From positions 1-6,628 of the forward strand of contig JAHZEH010000110.1 of NCBI GenBank assembly GCA_019421925.1: a stretch of 6,628 nt of DNA, in the 5' to 3' direction. Both the position numbers and the translations under genes were made by a program. Below are positions 1 to 5,271 of this stretch, piece by piece; within the stretch, counting starts at the first letter, position 1, and every line of letters starts with the position of its first letter. This stretch comes from Clostridia bacterium (GTDB lineage Bacteria > Bacillota > Clostridia > Christensenellales > CALWSW01). The notes under the pieces were generated by a model, which was not told the origin of the DNA, made no database searches, and worked only from the letters and a program-made list of their open reading frames with translations.

Positions 1-16
1 GGGGGACGGCACGGCG

Positions 17-1084
17 GTGCCCATCGCGCCCGAAGGGCCCCACAGCAGCCGCTGGGTGTTCGGCACGGCCTGCACCCTCATGGCCTGCGCCGCCTTCCTG
101 GCGCTCCTGATCGGCGCAACGCAGGAGAGCGCCCCCGTCCCCGCGGCCACCACCGACGTGCTGCTCTACGACCAGGGCGTCACCACCCGCCTCTCCACAA
201 AGGCCCGCACAGTCTCGGGCCTGCTCAGCGAGATGGGGGTCAGCCTCTCCGCGGGCGACAAGGTATACCCCGCTCCCGAGGAGGAGCTGGAAGAGGGGGA
301 CACCATCCAGATTCTGCGCGCCTTCACGGTCTACGTCACAGCGGGCGGCCAGTTCACGGAACTCTCCCTCTCTCAGGGCTGCGTCCGGGACGCGCTGGAG
401 GCCGCCGGCGTGGCCTACGACGACCAGGACGAGGTCTCCCCCGCCCCCTATGTGCCCCTGGAAGCGGGGATGCGCATTGAGGTGACGGACGTGGAGGTCA
501 AATATGAGTCCGTCGCCAAACCTATCGCCTTTAAAAAGGTCACCAGGAACGACGACACCCTTCAGACGGGCAAGACCCGCATCGAGCAGGAGGGCTCCGA
601 GGGCATCAAAAATGTCAAATACCGGGTGGTGTACCGGGACGGTGTGGAGTCCGAGCGGGAGGTTATCGAACAAACCATCTCCCGCCACCCCGTGGACCAG
701 ATCACCATCGTGGGCACCAAGAAGGACGTGGCGGTCTCGGTTAAGGACCCGGTCAAGCTCCAGAACGACAACCGCAAGAATCAGTCCCCCCCCAAGGAGA
801 GCGAGATCAAGGAAACGCTCTACATTGAGGTCACGGCCTACACCCACACCGGCAACAAGACGGCCACGGGAACCCGCCCCAAGGTGGGCACCATTGCTGT
901 CAATCCCAAACAGATCCCCTATGGCACCCGCCTGTATGTGGAGGGCTACGGCTATGGCGTGGCCGAGGACACCGGCGCTTTCCGCCACACCGACCGCTTT
1001 CAGATCGACCTGTTCATGGACACGGTCAAGGAGTGCCTCCGCTGGGGGCGCAAGCGCAACGTCAAGGTGTTTGTTCTCAAATAG
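17..1084 (+). CDS. YabE-like cell-wall protein (DUF348 x2, G5, 3D domain)
   Basis: Membrane-anchored, surface-exposed protein of the Firmicute YabE/Rpf-like group. Visible order over 355 residues: a hydrophobic anchor at about 14-33, two DUF348 repeats at about 47-100 and 102-157, a G5 domain at about 158-233 ending in IVGTK, a polar linker, and a C-terminal 3D domain at about 269-354. The 3D domain shows VTAYT, ATGTRP, IAVNP, YGTRLYVEGYG and the three aspartates D318 (AEDTG), D331 and D335 (IDLFMD). Known for the family: 3D domains share the MltA-like barrel of lytic transglycosylases, so a role in peptidoglycan cleavage or remodelling is likely. The start is uncertain. GTG at 17 places the anchor sensibly, but the frame stays open to the left edge and no convincing ribosome site is visible, so the gene may begin outside the window. 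It is closed by a terminator 30 bases downstream. Confidence 0.87.
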   Translation: MPIAPEGPHSSRWVFGTACTLMACAAFLALLIGATQESAPVPAATTDVLLYDQGVTTRLSTKARTVSGLLSEMGVSLSAGDKVYPAPEEELEEGDTIQILRAFTVYVTAGGQFTELSLSQGCVRDALEAAGVAYDDQDEVSPAPYVPLEAGMRIEVTDVEVKYESVAKPIAFKKVTRNDDTLQTGKTRIEQEGSEGIKNVKYRVVYRDGVESEREVIEQTISRHPVDQITIVGTKKDVAVSVKDPVKLQNDNRKNQSPPKESEIKETLYIEVTAYTHTGNKTATGTRPKVGTIAVNPKQIPYGTRLYVEGYGYGVAEDTGAFRHTDRFQIDLFMDTVKECLRWGRKRNVKVFVLK

Positions 1085-1114
1085 CGGCAGAAAAAGTCCC
1101 CCGCACAAGCTTTT

Positions 1115-1141
1115 AAAAGGCCGGAAATATCCGGCCTTTTT
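1115..1141 (+). terminator. Intrinsic terminator after the YabE-like gene
   Basis: A perfect 10-base-pair stem has arms AAAAGGCCGG (1115-1124) and CCGGCCTTTT (1131-1140), a 6-base loop AAATAT, and a T run 1137-1141. The A run on the left arm means it could also stop transcription from the opposite strand. Confidence 0.88.
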
Positions 1142-1203
1142 GCTGTCCCGGGCGCAGGGAGGAGAGCTTTTTTCATTTTCCCGTCCAATGCGCGCCCCCG
1201 GTA

Positions 1204-1212
1204 TGATAAAAT
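1204..1212 (+). promoter_or_regulatory. Candidate extended -10 promoter of the merR gene
   Basis: TGA followed by TAAAAT (1207-1212) forms an extended -10 element (TGN-TAAAAT); the overlapping TATGAT (1202-1207) is an alternative -10. No good -35 is visible 16-20 bases upstream, which fits either an extended -10 promoter or one needing an activator. The predicted start of transcription near 1219 leaves a leader of about 34 bases before the GTG start at 1253. Confidence 0.45.
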
Positions 1213-1252
1213 GCTGTCATGCATCACAGACTTTTTCAGGGAGGACGGATAA

Positions 1253-2065
1253 GTGAAACGGAGCAAATTCAAGATCGGCCAGGTCTCCAGGCTGGTGGGG
1301 CTCGCCCCGGAGACCATCCGGTATTATGAACGCAAGAAGATCATATCGCCCCTCAAAGACGGCGAGAACGGCTACCGTCAGTTTGACATCATCGACGTGT
1401 GCATTCTGGGCAAGGCCCGCACCTATCTGCGCTATGGCTTCTCCCTGGAGGAGGCCCAGGAGCTTCTAGCCGCCAAGGGAATTGAGGAGATTCGCCTCGA
1501 GCTGGAGAGCCGGGCAAAAGCCATTGAACAGCATGTCTTTGAGGAGCTGGCAAAGCTGGGGGGGCTGCGGAAAAAGCTGGAGGATATCGGTGCGGTCCGT
1601 GAAAACCTGGGGCGCTTCTCCATCAAAAACAGGCCCGGCATGCTCTGTTATAAGCTCTTTGAAAACGGCTCCCCGCTTCAGGATGAGGATACCCGCTCCC
1701 CCCTGCTCTTTGAAAACCAACTGGTCACCTTCCCTTACCTGGAGTTCCCCCAGGAGGAGTTTGCCCGCGGGCGGATCGAGACCTGTGACGTGGGCATCGC
1801 CCTGTGGGAGAACGACGCCCCCTCCATCGGCCTGACCAATTATGAAGGGCTGGAATTCGTCCCCCCCTCCCCCTGTATCTATACCTCCGTGCTCATGCAC
1901 ACCAGCGAGGATTATGAAAAAGCCCTCCTCCCCGCCGTCGCCTTCCTCAAGGAATGCGGCATGCCCCTCTCGGGCAACGTCCTGTGCCGGACGGTATCCG
2001 TTCACGGCAAGGAGGACGCCTACGTATATTATCGGGACGTGTGGATTCCCATTGTCCATCAATAG
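1253..2065 (+). CDS. MerR-family activator with BmrR/GyrI-like sensor domain
   Basis: A 270-residue DNA-binding regulator. The N-terminal winged helix-turn-helix (about 5-72) shows FKIGQVSRLVGLAPETIRYYE and the wing NGYRQFD, both diagnostic of MerR. An amphipathic stretch at about 75-117 is the expected dimerising coiled coil. Residues about 127-270 resemble the effector-binding domain of BmrR and GyrI, with the typical CIYTSVLMHTSEDYEKALL core and the closing VWIPIV strand. They carry no clustered cysteines of the metal-sensing MerR type, so an organic ligand is more likely than a metal. The GTG start at 1253 is set by AGGGAGGA (1238-1245), 7 bases upstream. MerR proteins usually bind long-spacer promoters and untwist them. 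One such candidate lies directly downstream (2077-2107) in front of the flavin reductase gene, which is therefore the probable target. The ligand is unknown. Confidence 0.9.
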   Translation: MKRSKFKIGQVSRLVGLAPETIRYYERKKIISPLKDGENGYRQFDIIDVCILGKARTYLRYGFSLEEAQELLAAKGIEEIRLELESRAKAIEQHVFEELAKLGGLRKKLEDIGAVRENLGRFSIKNRPGMLCYKLFENGSPLQDEDTRSPLLFENQLVTFPYLEFPQEEFARGRIETCDVGIALWENDAPSIGLTNYEGLEFVPPSPCIYTSVLMHTSEDYEKALLPAVAFLKECGMPLSGNVLCRTVSVHGKEDAYVYYRDVWIPIVHQ

Positions 2066-2076
2066 CAAATTTATGG

Positions 2077-2107
2077 TTGACCCTCCGATTATGGCAGGCA
2101 TTAAGCT
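2077..2107 (+). promoter_or_regulatory. Candidate MerR-type promoter/operator of the reductase gene
   Basis: TTGACC (2077-2082) is separated by 19 bases from TAAGCT (2102-2107). A 19-20 base spacer is the hallmark of MerR-activated promoters, and the TTGACC and TAA-x-CT hexamers resemble those of such promoters (CueR type). An imperfect dyad, CCTCCGAT / ATGGCAGG (2083-2090 and 2091-2098 approximately, 6 of 8 pairs), lies inside the spacer, though its centre is about 2 bases off the spacer centre. It begins only 12 bases after the merR stop codon. The assignment is inferred from position and spacing. Confidence 0.5.
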
Positions 2108-2114
2108 GATAAAA

Positions 2115-2136
2115 GCGGAACCCGGCCGGGTACCGC
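2115..2136 (+). other. Leader hairpin before the reductase ribosome site
   Basis: Arms GCGGAACCC (2115-2123) and GGGTACCGC (2128-2136) pair with one A-A mismatch around GGCC; the core ACCCGGCCGGGT (2120-2131) is a perfect 12-base palindrome. There is no T run, so it is not a terminator. It ends 11 bases before the ribosome site and could stabilise the transcript or serve as a protein-binding palindrome. Confidence 0.45.
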
Positions 2137-2160
2137 GAATCTGATTTGGAGGAAATCAAC

Positions 2161-3993
2161 ATGAAGAAGCTGCTCTCCCTGACGCTCTCTCTGCTGCTGC
2201 TTCTCTCCACGGCCGCCTGCTCGGCGTCCCAGGAACAGTCCGCAGAGCCCTCAGCCACCCCTGCCGCCGCCCCCCAGCAGACGGAGGCTCCCCCCGCCGC
2301 CCAGCCCGCCGCCGGTTATCAAGCGGGCACCTACACGGCGGAGGCCACCGGGCACAACTGCAACTTCACGGTGGACGTCATCTTCAGCGACAGCGCCATT
2401 GAGGACATTATCATTGGCGAAAACTCCGAGACGGGCTATCTGGGCGAATACGCCATGGAGATGGTGCGCCAGGACATTCTGGAAAACCAGACGGTCAACG
2501 TGGATACCGTCTCCGGCGCCACGGTATCGAGCGCCGCTCTCCGGGCCGCAGTGGCCCAGGCCGTCAAAGATGCGGGCGGAGACCCCGCCGCCATGCCCGC
2601 TCCCCCCGCAGAGGTCCGGACCTATGAGGATGTGACCACCCAGGTGGTGGTGGTTGGCAGCGGCACCGCCGGCCTGGCCGCCACGGTGGAGGCCAACGAA
2701 CAGGGCCTCGACGTCATTCTGGTGGAACAGCTGGGCATCCTGGGCGGTTCCTCCGTGCGCACCGGCTATGTCATGGGCGGTTCCACCCAGCTGCAGGCCG
2801 AGGCCGGTATCTCCGAGGGTTACACCAAGGAGGACTTTGTGAATTATCTTGCCGTCACCAAGGCCACGGGCACAGGCGGCGGCAACCGCAGTGAGATCAA
2901 CGAGGACCTCTATCACGAGGAATCCGCCGTGCGGATCGCCGAGTCGGCAGGGGATAACATCGATTGGCTCCAGAGCCTCGGCGTCAAGATGCGTGTGGAC
3001 GGTTTCATCCACCGGGGGGACGGCAGCCGCTTCGGCCCCTACCTGCTCCGGGCCATGGACTCCGTCCTCAAGGAGCGCAGCATCGACACTCGCCTGAATA
3101 CCCGTGCCGAATCCCTTCTGGTGGAGGACGGCAGGGTCAGGGGCGTTCAGGTTGAGGCCCCCGACGGCACTTCCTACAATATCTATGCCGATGCGGTCAT
3201 CCTGGCCACCGGCGGCTATAATGCCAACCAGGACCTGATCGCCCAGTATAATCCTAAATACGCCGGCTATATGACGGACGTATCCGTCGGCGCGGACGGC
3301 TCCGGCATGCAGATGGCCGAGGCCGCGGGCGGCCAGCTCATCTGCATGGACCAGGCCAACTATCACAGCTTTGCCCTGGTGTGGAGGGGCGCCAGCCGCT
3401 CCATGTCCTCTGTCATAACCAGCGGCGCCATTGCCGTCAACGCAGAAGGCGTACGCTTCCTTAACGAGGACACCTATTATGACAAGTCTGCGGCGGACGC
3501 CATCACCGCCCAGACGGGCGGCGTATGCTATGTCATTCTCAACCAGCAGATCATCGACACGGTGTGTGTGCCCGGCGACAATCATCTGGCTAATGACATC
3601 AGCATGTATGAGAAGGGCGGCACCGTGGAGGAACTGGCCGGCAAGCTGGGGATTGACGCCCAAGCTCTTGCGGCCACGCTGGACGGATATTCCGCCTCCG
3701 TAGAGGCGGGAGAGGATAAGGAGTTCGGCCGTTCTGAACAATACCTCACCACCTCCTATCGCGAGGGCCCCTTCTACGGCGCGAAAGCCATGCCCGAACT
3801 GCACACCGACCACGGCGGCGTGGTGATCGACATTGATACCCGTGTGCTGGGTTCCGGCGGCGCCCCCATCCCCGGGCTCTACGCCGCGGGCGAGGTGACA
3901 GCCTCCCATGTCCTGGGCTCCACCACCAATACCGTCTGCCTGGCCCATGGCAGAATTGCGGCCCGCACCGTCCTGGAGGATCTCAATCAATAG
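2161..3993 (+). CDS. Extracytosolic flavin reductase lipoprotein (FMN_bind + FAD_binding_2)
   Basis: A 610-residue secreted flavoenzyme. The signal peptide ends in lipobox STAAC, so C20 would be lipidated, followed by a Pro/Ala/Glu-rich tether (about 21-52). The FMN-binding domain (about 53-138) contains DTVSGAT (115-121); T121 fits the ApbE flavinylation consensus for covalent FMN. The FAD_binding_2 domain (about 160-608) has VVVVGSGTAGLAA, E189, ATGGYNAN (349-356), GVRFLNE (430-436) and IPGLYAAGEVT. Related gut and Shewanella enzymes reduce fumarate, urocanate or other enoates as respiratory acceptors outside the membrane. Here the catalytic arginine of those enzymes appears to be Y440, so the substrate is probably different and is unknown. 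The ATG at 2161 is chosen because GGAGGA (2148-2153) sits 7 bases upstream; an in-frame TTG at 2146 overlaps that ribosome site. No ApbE or electron-supply gene is in the window. The merR neighbour probably controls it. Confidence 0.88.
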   Translation: MKKLLSLTLSLLLLLSTAACSASQEQSAEPSATPAAAPQQTEAPPAAQPAAGYQAGTYTAEATGHNCNFTVDVIFSDSAIEDIIIGENSETGYLGEYAMEMVRQDILENQTVNVDTVSGATVSSAALRAAVAQAVKDAGGDPAAMPAPPAEVRTYEDVTTQVVVVGSGTAGLAATVEANEQGLDVILVEQLGILGGSSVRTGYVMGGSTQLQAEAGISEGYTKEDFVNYLAVTKATGTGGGNRSEINEDLYHEESAVRIAESAGDNIDWLQSLGVKMRVDGFIHRGDGSRFGPYLLRAMDSVLKERSIDTRLNTRAESLLVEDGRVRGVQVEAPDGTSYNIYADAVILATGGYNANQDLIAQYNPKYAGYMTDVSVGADGSGMQMAEAAGGQLICMDQANYHSFALVWRGASRSMSSVITSGAIAVNAEGVRFLNEDTYYDKSAADAITAQTGGVCYVILNQQIIDTVCVPGDNHLANDISMYEKGGTVEELAGKLGIDAQALAATLDGYSASVEAGEDKEFGRSEQYLTTSYREGPFYGAKAMPELHTDHGGVVIDIDTRVLGSGGAPIPGLYAAGEVTASHVLGSTTNTVCLAHGRIAARTVLEDLNQ

Positions 3994-4009
3994 CCCACAC
4001 TGTCAAATA

Positions 4010-4031
4010 CCGGCCCGGTATCTGTTTCCGG
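4010..4031 (+). repeat. 22-base direct repeat, copy A (degenerate hairpin)
   Basis: This is identical over 22 bases to 4244-4265. It forms a hairpin with arms 4009-4018 and 4028-4037 around the loop TATCTGTTT, with one C-A mismatch (4014/4032). Unlike copy B it has no T run, so it looks like a decayed or displaced terminator of the reductase gene. Confidence 0.85.
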
Positions 4032-4046
4032 ACCGGTCCCAGAGTG

Positions 4047-4076
4047 TCAAAAAAGCAGCTCACACCGCTTTTTTGA
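4047..4076. terminator. Possible bidirectional terminator hairpin
   Basis: A perfect 10-base-pair stem has arms TCAAAAAAGC (4047-4056) and GCTTTTTTGA (4067-4076) with a 10-base loop. The A6/T6 runs inside the stem could act as U-tracts on either strand, but the G+C base left once the T run is excluded is only 2 pairs, so termination strength is doubtful. Confidence 0.4.
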
Positions 4077-4081
4077 GGGGA

Positions 4082-4126
4082 CAGCATTTCCCTCTCGCCC
4101 TGCGGGCTCCCGTGCGGGAAATGCTG
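4082..4126. other. Long stem-loop with 11-base perfect arms
   Basis: CAGCATTTCCC (4082-4092) pairs exactly with GGGAAATGCTG (4116-4126). The 23-base interior holds its own GCCC-TGC-GGGC hairpin (4097-4107). No T run follows, so it is a structural element and not a terminator. Confidence 0.65.
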
Positions 4127-4192
4127 AAAAGAACGAAAACCCTGAGGGTTTTCATCCGTTCGGGCGTTCACGCCGCCGGAGCCGGATGGGCC

Positions 4193-4214
4193 GTCAAGGG
4201 CTTCGGCCCTTGAC
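4193..4214. other. UUCG-tetraloop hairpin
   Basis: GTCAAGGGC (4193-4201) and GCCCTTGAC (4206-4214) form a perfect 9-base-pair stem closed by C(TTCG)G, one of the most stable RNA tetraloops when transcribed from the + strand. No T run follows. Confidence 0.7.
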
Positions 4215-4242
4215 AATCCCAGGGATTTCCCGACAAGCTAAA

Positions 4243-4276
4243 GCCGGCCCGGTATCTGTTTCCGGGCCGGCCTTTT
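4243..4276 (+). terminator. Strong intrinsic terminator ending the reductase region
   Basis: Arms GCCGGCCCGG (4243-4252) and CCGGGCCGGC (4262-4271) form a perfect, wholly G+C 10-base-pair stem around the loop TATCTGTTT. They are followed by C and TTTT (4273-4276). The short T run is the only weakness. Confidence 0.82.
4244..4265 (+). repeat. 22-base direct repeat, copy B (inside the intact terminator)
   Basis: This is identical to 4010-4031, 234 bases downstream. It is the left arm, loop and part of the right arm of the strong terminator at 4243-4276. The left arm of copy A can also pair with the right arm of this copy (CCGGCCCGG with CCGGGCCGG), which would close the whole region as one large multi-branched fold. 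Confidence 0.85.
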
Positions 4277-4302
4277 GCATGAATTCCCACGGCTTTTATA
4301 AT
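4274..4302 (+). promoter_or_regulatory. Candidate promoter of the CAT-family gene
   Basis: TTTGCA (4274-4279), 17 bases, then a perfect TATAAT (4297-4302). A second perfect TATAAT at 4317-4322 has only a poor -35 (TTTTAT, 4294-4299) and may be an alternative start. Transcription from the first would give a leader of roughly 115 bases. The -35 overlaps the T run of the preceding terminator, so the two units are tightly abutted. Confidence 0.6.
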
Positions 4303-4350
4303 CCCGCCCCCTGCTCTATAATAATGATATCCCCAGCGGACAGGGCTCAC

Positions 4351-4407
4351 ATGGCTTTTATGCCTTGCCCCCCTTGTCCAGCGGGGGGAATAAAAAGGCA
4401 ACGCCAT
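4351..4407 (+). promoter_or_regulatory. Nested leader hairpin directly before the CAT-family ribosome site
   Basis: Three stems nest within the leader: ATGGC/GCCAT (4351-4355/4403-4407), TGCCTT/AAGGCA (4361-4366/4395-4400) and CCCCCC/GGGGGG (4368-4373/4383-4388). The ribosome site AAGGAGG (4408-4414) begins at the next base. A rival pairing exists: GGACAGGG (4338-4345) with CCCTTGTCC (4371-4379), one bulge, which would break the C6/G6 stem. Two exclusive folds next to a ribosome site suggest leader-based control. No short leader peptide with its own stop was found here, unlike classical drug-inducible cat genes. Confidence 0.5.
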
Positions 4408-4424
4408 AAGGAGGAGAGCTCAAA

Positions 4425-5078
4425 TTGTCCGAAGCGCTGTTCACCCCCTACGACAGGGAATGCTGGCCCCGCGCCGGCCACTATGAATACTACCGGGATA
4501 AACTCCCGTGCGTCAACAGCATGACCGTGGAGGCCGATATCACCCATTTCCTCCGGACCGTCAAGGGCCGGGGGCTCCGCTTCTACGCCGCCTTTATCTG
4601 CCTCACCGGCCTGGAGATCGCCTCCCAGCAGGAGCTGTGCATGGGACTGGACGAGCAGGGCAATCCCGGATACTACTCCTTCATGAACCCCAACTTTACC
4701 GTTTTCCATCAGGAGGATCACACCTTCTCCGACCTCTGGAGCGACTTCAGCGGGGACTTCCATGCCTTCTACCGCAACGTGACGGAGGACATGGAGCGCT
4801 ACAGGGACTGCCGCGGGATCAAGCCCAAGTCCGGGCAGCCCCGGAATTTCTTCTGCATCTCCTGCGTCCCCTGGTGCAGTTATTCCGCCTACTCCACTTT
4901 CCAATATGGGGGCTCCCCCAATCTCTTCCCCATCGTCACCTTCGGAAGATACCGGGAGTGTGGCGGCAGGGTCTCCATGCCCGTCACCTTGACCATCGGC
5001 CATGCGGCGGCGGACGGATACCATATGTCCCTCTTTTTTGAGGGGCTCCAGCAAAGACTGGACAGCTTTGCCCTGTAA
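4425..5078 (+). CDS. Chloramphenicol acetyltransferase-family protein (CatA-like)
   Basis: A cytosolic acyl-CoA-dependent O-acetyltransferase of the CAT fold (PF00302), 217 residues against about 213-220 for the family. Visible landmarks are the N-terminal W14 and HYEYY region, LRFYAAFICLTG (51-62), the FFCISCVPWCSYSAY core (142-156), and the catalytic signature HAAADGYH, in which H193 would be the base and D197 the structural aspartate. Known CAT enzymes work as trimers and transfer acetyl from acetyl-CoA to chloramphenicol, but many clostridial CAT-like proteins have unproven substrates, so resistance is not established. The TTG start at 4425 is supported by AAGGAGGAGAG (4408-4417), 7-10 bases upstream, and by the family's usual short N-terminus. 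No mobile-element genes flank it, and its base composition matches its neighbours, arguing for a resident gene over a recently acquired resistance cassette. Confidence 0.85.
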   Translation: MSEALFTPYDRECWPRAGHYEYYRDKLPCVNSMTVEADITHFLRTVKGRGLRFYAAFICLTGLEIASQQELCMGLDEQGNPGYYSFMNPNFTVFHQEDHTFSDLWSDFSGDFHAFYRNVTEDMERYRDCRGIKPKSGQPRNFFCISCVPWCSYSAYSTFQYGGSPNLFPIVTFGRYRECGGRVSMPVTLTIGHAAADGYHMSLFFEGLQQRLDSFAL

Positions 5079-5165
5079 AGCTGCGCTATCCCCGGGCTAC
5101 TGGAGCTAAAGTTTGTCCTGTTTTCCACAATCGGGTCGAATTCCAGAATACCCTCCGGATTTTTG

Positions 5166-5180
5166 ACGAAAATTTAACGT
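5166..5180. promoter_or_regulatory. Candidate operator dyad upstream of the alcohol dehydrogenase promoter
   Basis: ACGAAAATTTAACGT is a 15-base imperfect palindrome (5 of 7 pairs; outer ACG/CGT and inner AA/TT match), 8 bases upstream of the -35. TTTGAC (5162-5167) and GTCAAA (5190-5195) form a second, wider inverted repeat that overlaps the -35. The A/T-rich stretch could equally be a plain UP element. Confidence 0.3.
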
Positions 5181-5187
5181 AAAAAGA

Positions 5188-5216
5188 TTGTCAAACCTCC
5201 TCCCACACCGTATAAT
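5188..5216 (+). promoter_or_regulatory. Near-consensus sigma-A promoter of the alcohol dehydrogenase gene
   Basis: TTGTCA (5188-5193), exactly 17 bases, then a perfect TATAAT (5211-5216). The A/T-rich tract 5169-5187 immediately upstream resembles an UP element. The expected start near 5223 leaves a leader of about 49 bases. This is the strongest promoter in the window, suggesting high constitutive or repressor-controlled expression. Confidence 0.85.
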
Positions 5217-5271
5217 GGTTTTGCAGGCAGAGGCTCCCCCCCCTGTCCAGCTCAACGAAAGAGGTACTCCT

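Larger units (their letters stand above)
4041..4232. other. Dense hairpin element; candidate intergenic repeat or structured RNA
   Basis: The gene-free stretch between the two 22-base repeats carries a run of stems: 4047-4056/4067-4076; 4082-4092/4116-4126 with an inner GCCC/GGGC hairpin; 4136-4142/4146-4152 (AAAACCC TGA GGGTTTT), extended by GAACG/CGTTC (4131-4135/4157-4161); the competing CATCCG/CGGATG (4153-4158/4183-4188) enclosing GGCG/CGCC; 4193-4201/4206-4214; and AATCC/GGATT (4215-4219/4223-4227). Open frames crossing it match no known protein and have no ribosome site. The density of perfect stems suggests selection for RNA structure or a mobile palindromic repeat. No RNA family is recognised. 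Confidence 0.55.

Noticed and set aside
1176..1212. A long-spacer MerR autoregulatory promoter in front of merR (TTTTCC at 1176-1181 to TATGAT at 1202-1207, 20 bases).
   Set aside because: TTTTCC is a poor -35 and no dyad was found in the spacer. The extended -10 explanation is simpler.
2146..2160. A TTG that would start the reductase five codons earlier.
   Set aside because: It overlaps the GGAGGA ribosome site itself. The ATG at 2161 has ideal spacing and opens a textbook signal peptide (MKKLL).
2251..3990. A very long open frame on the minus strand opposite the flavin reductase (579 codons).
   Set aside because: It mirrors the reductase gene, reads as Gly/Ala/His/Val-rich low-information sequence with no recognisable domain, and has no promoter or ribosome site. 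It is a by-product of G+C-rich codon use on the other strand.
3983..4216. A 77-codon minus-strand frame and a 112-codon plus-strand frame (4186-4524) crossing the hairpin-rich gap.
   Set aside because: Both run through terminators and perfect stems, lack ribosome sites and show no protein family features. They are better explained by structured non-coding DNA.
4210..4239. A perfect TTGACA (4210-4215) followed about 18 bases later by CAAGCT, reminiscent of the MerR-type promoter at 2077-2107.
   Set aside because: The TTGACA lies mostly in the stem of the UUCG hairpin, the -10 match is poor, and a strong terminator follows within a few bases, so a useful transcript is unlikely.
5133..5164. A possible terminator after the CAT-family gene (GGGT/ACCC with a T run 5160-5164).
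   Set aside because: The stem is only 4 base pairs with a 13-base loop and is separated from the T run by 6 bases. It is too weak to call.
5188..5271. An in-frame TTG that would add 28 residues to the alcohol dehydrogenase.
   Set aside because: This TTG is the first half of the -35 box TTGTCA, upstream of the expected transcription start. The ATG at 5272 has a ribosome site and gives the family's standard 387-residue length.
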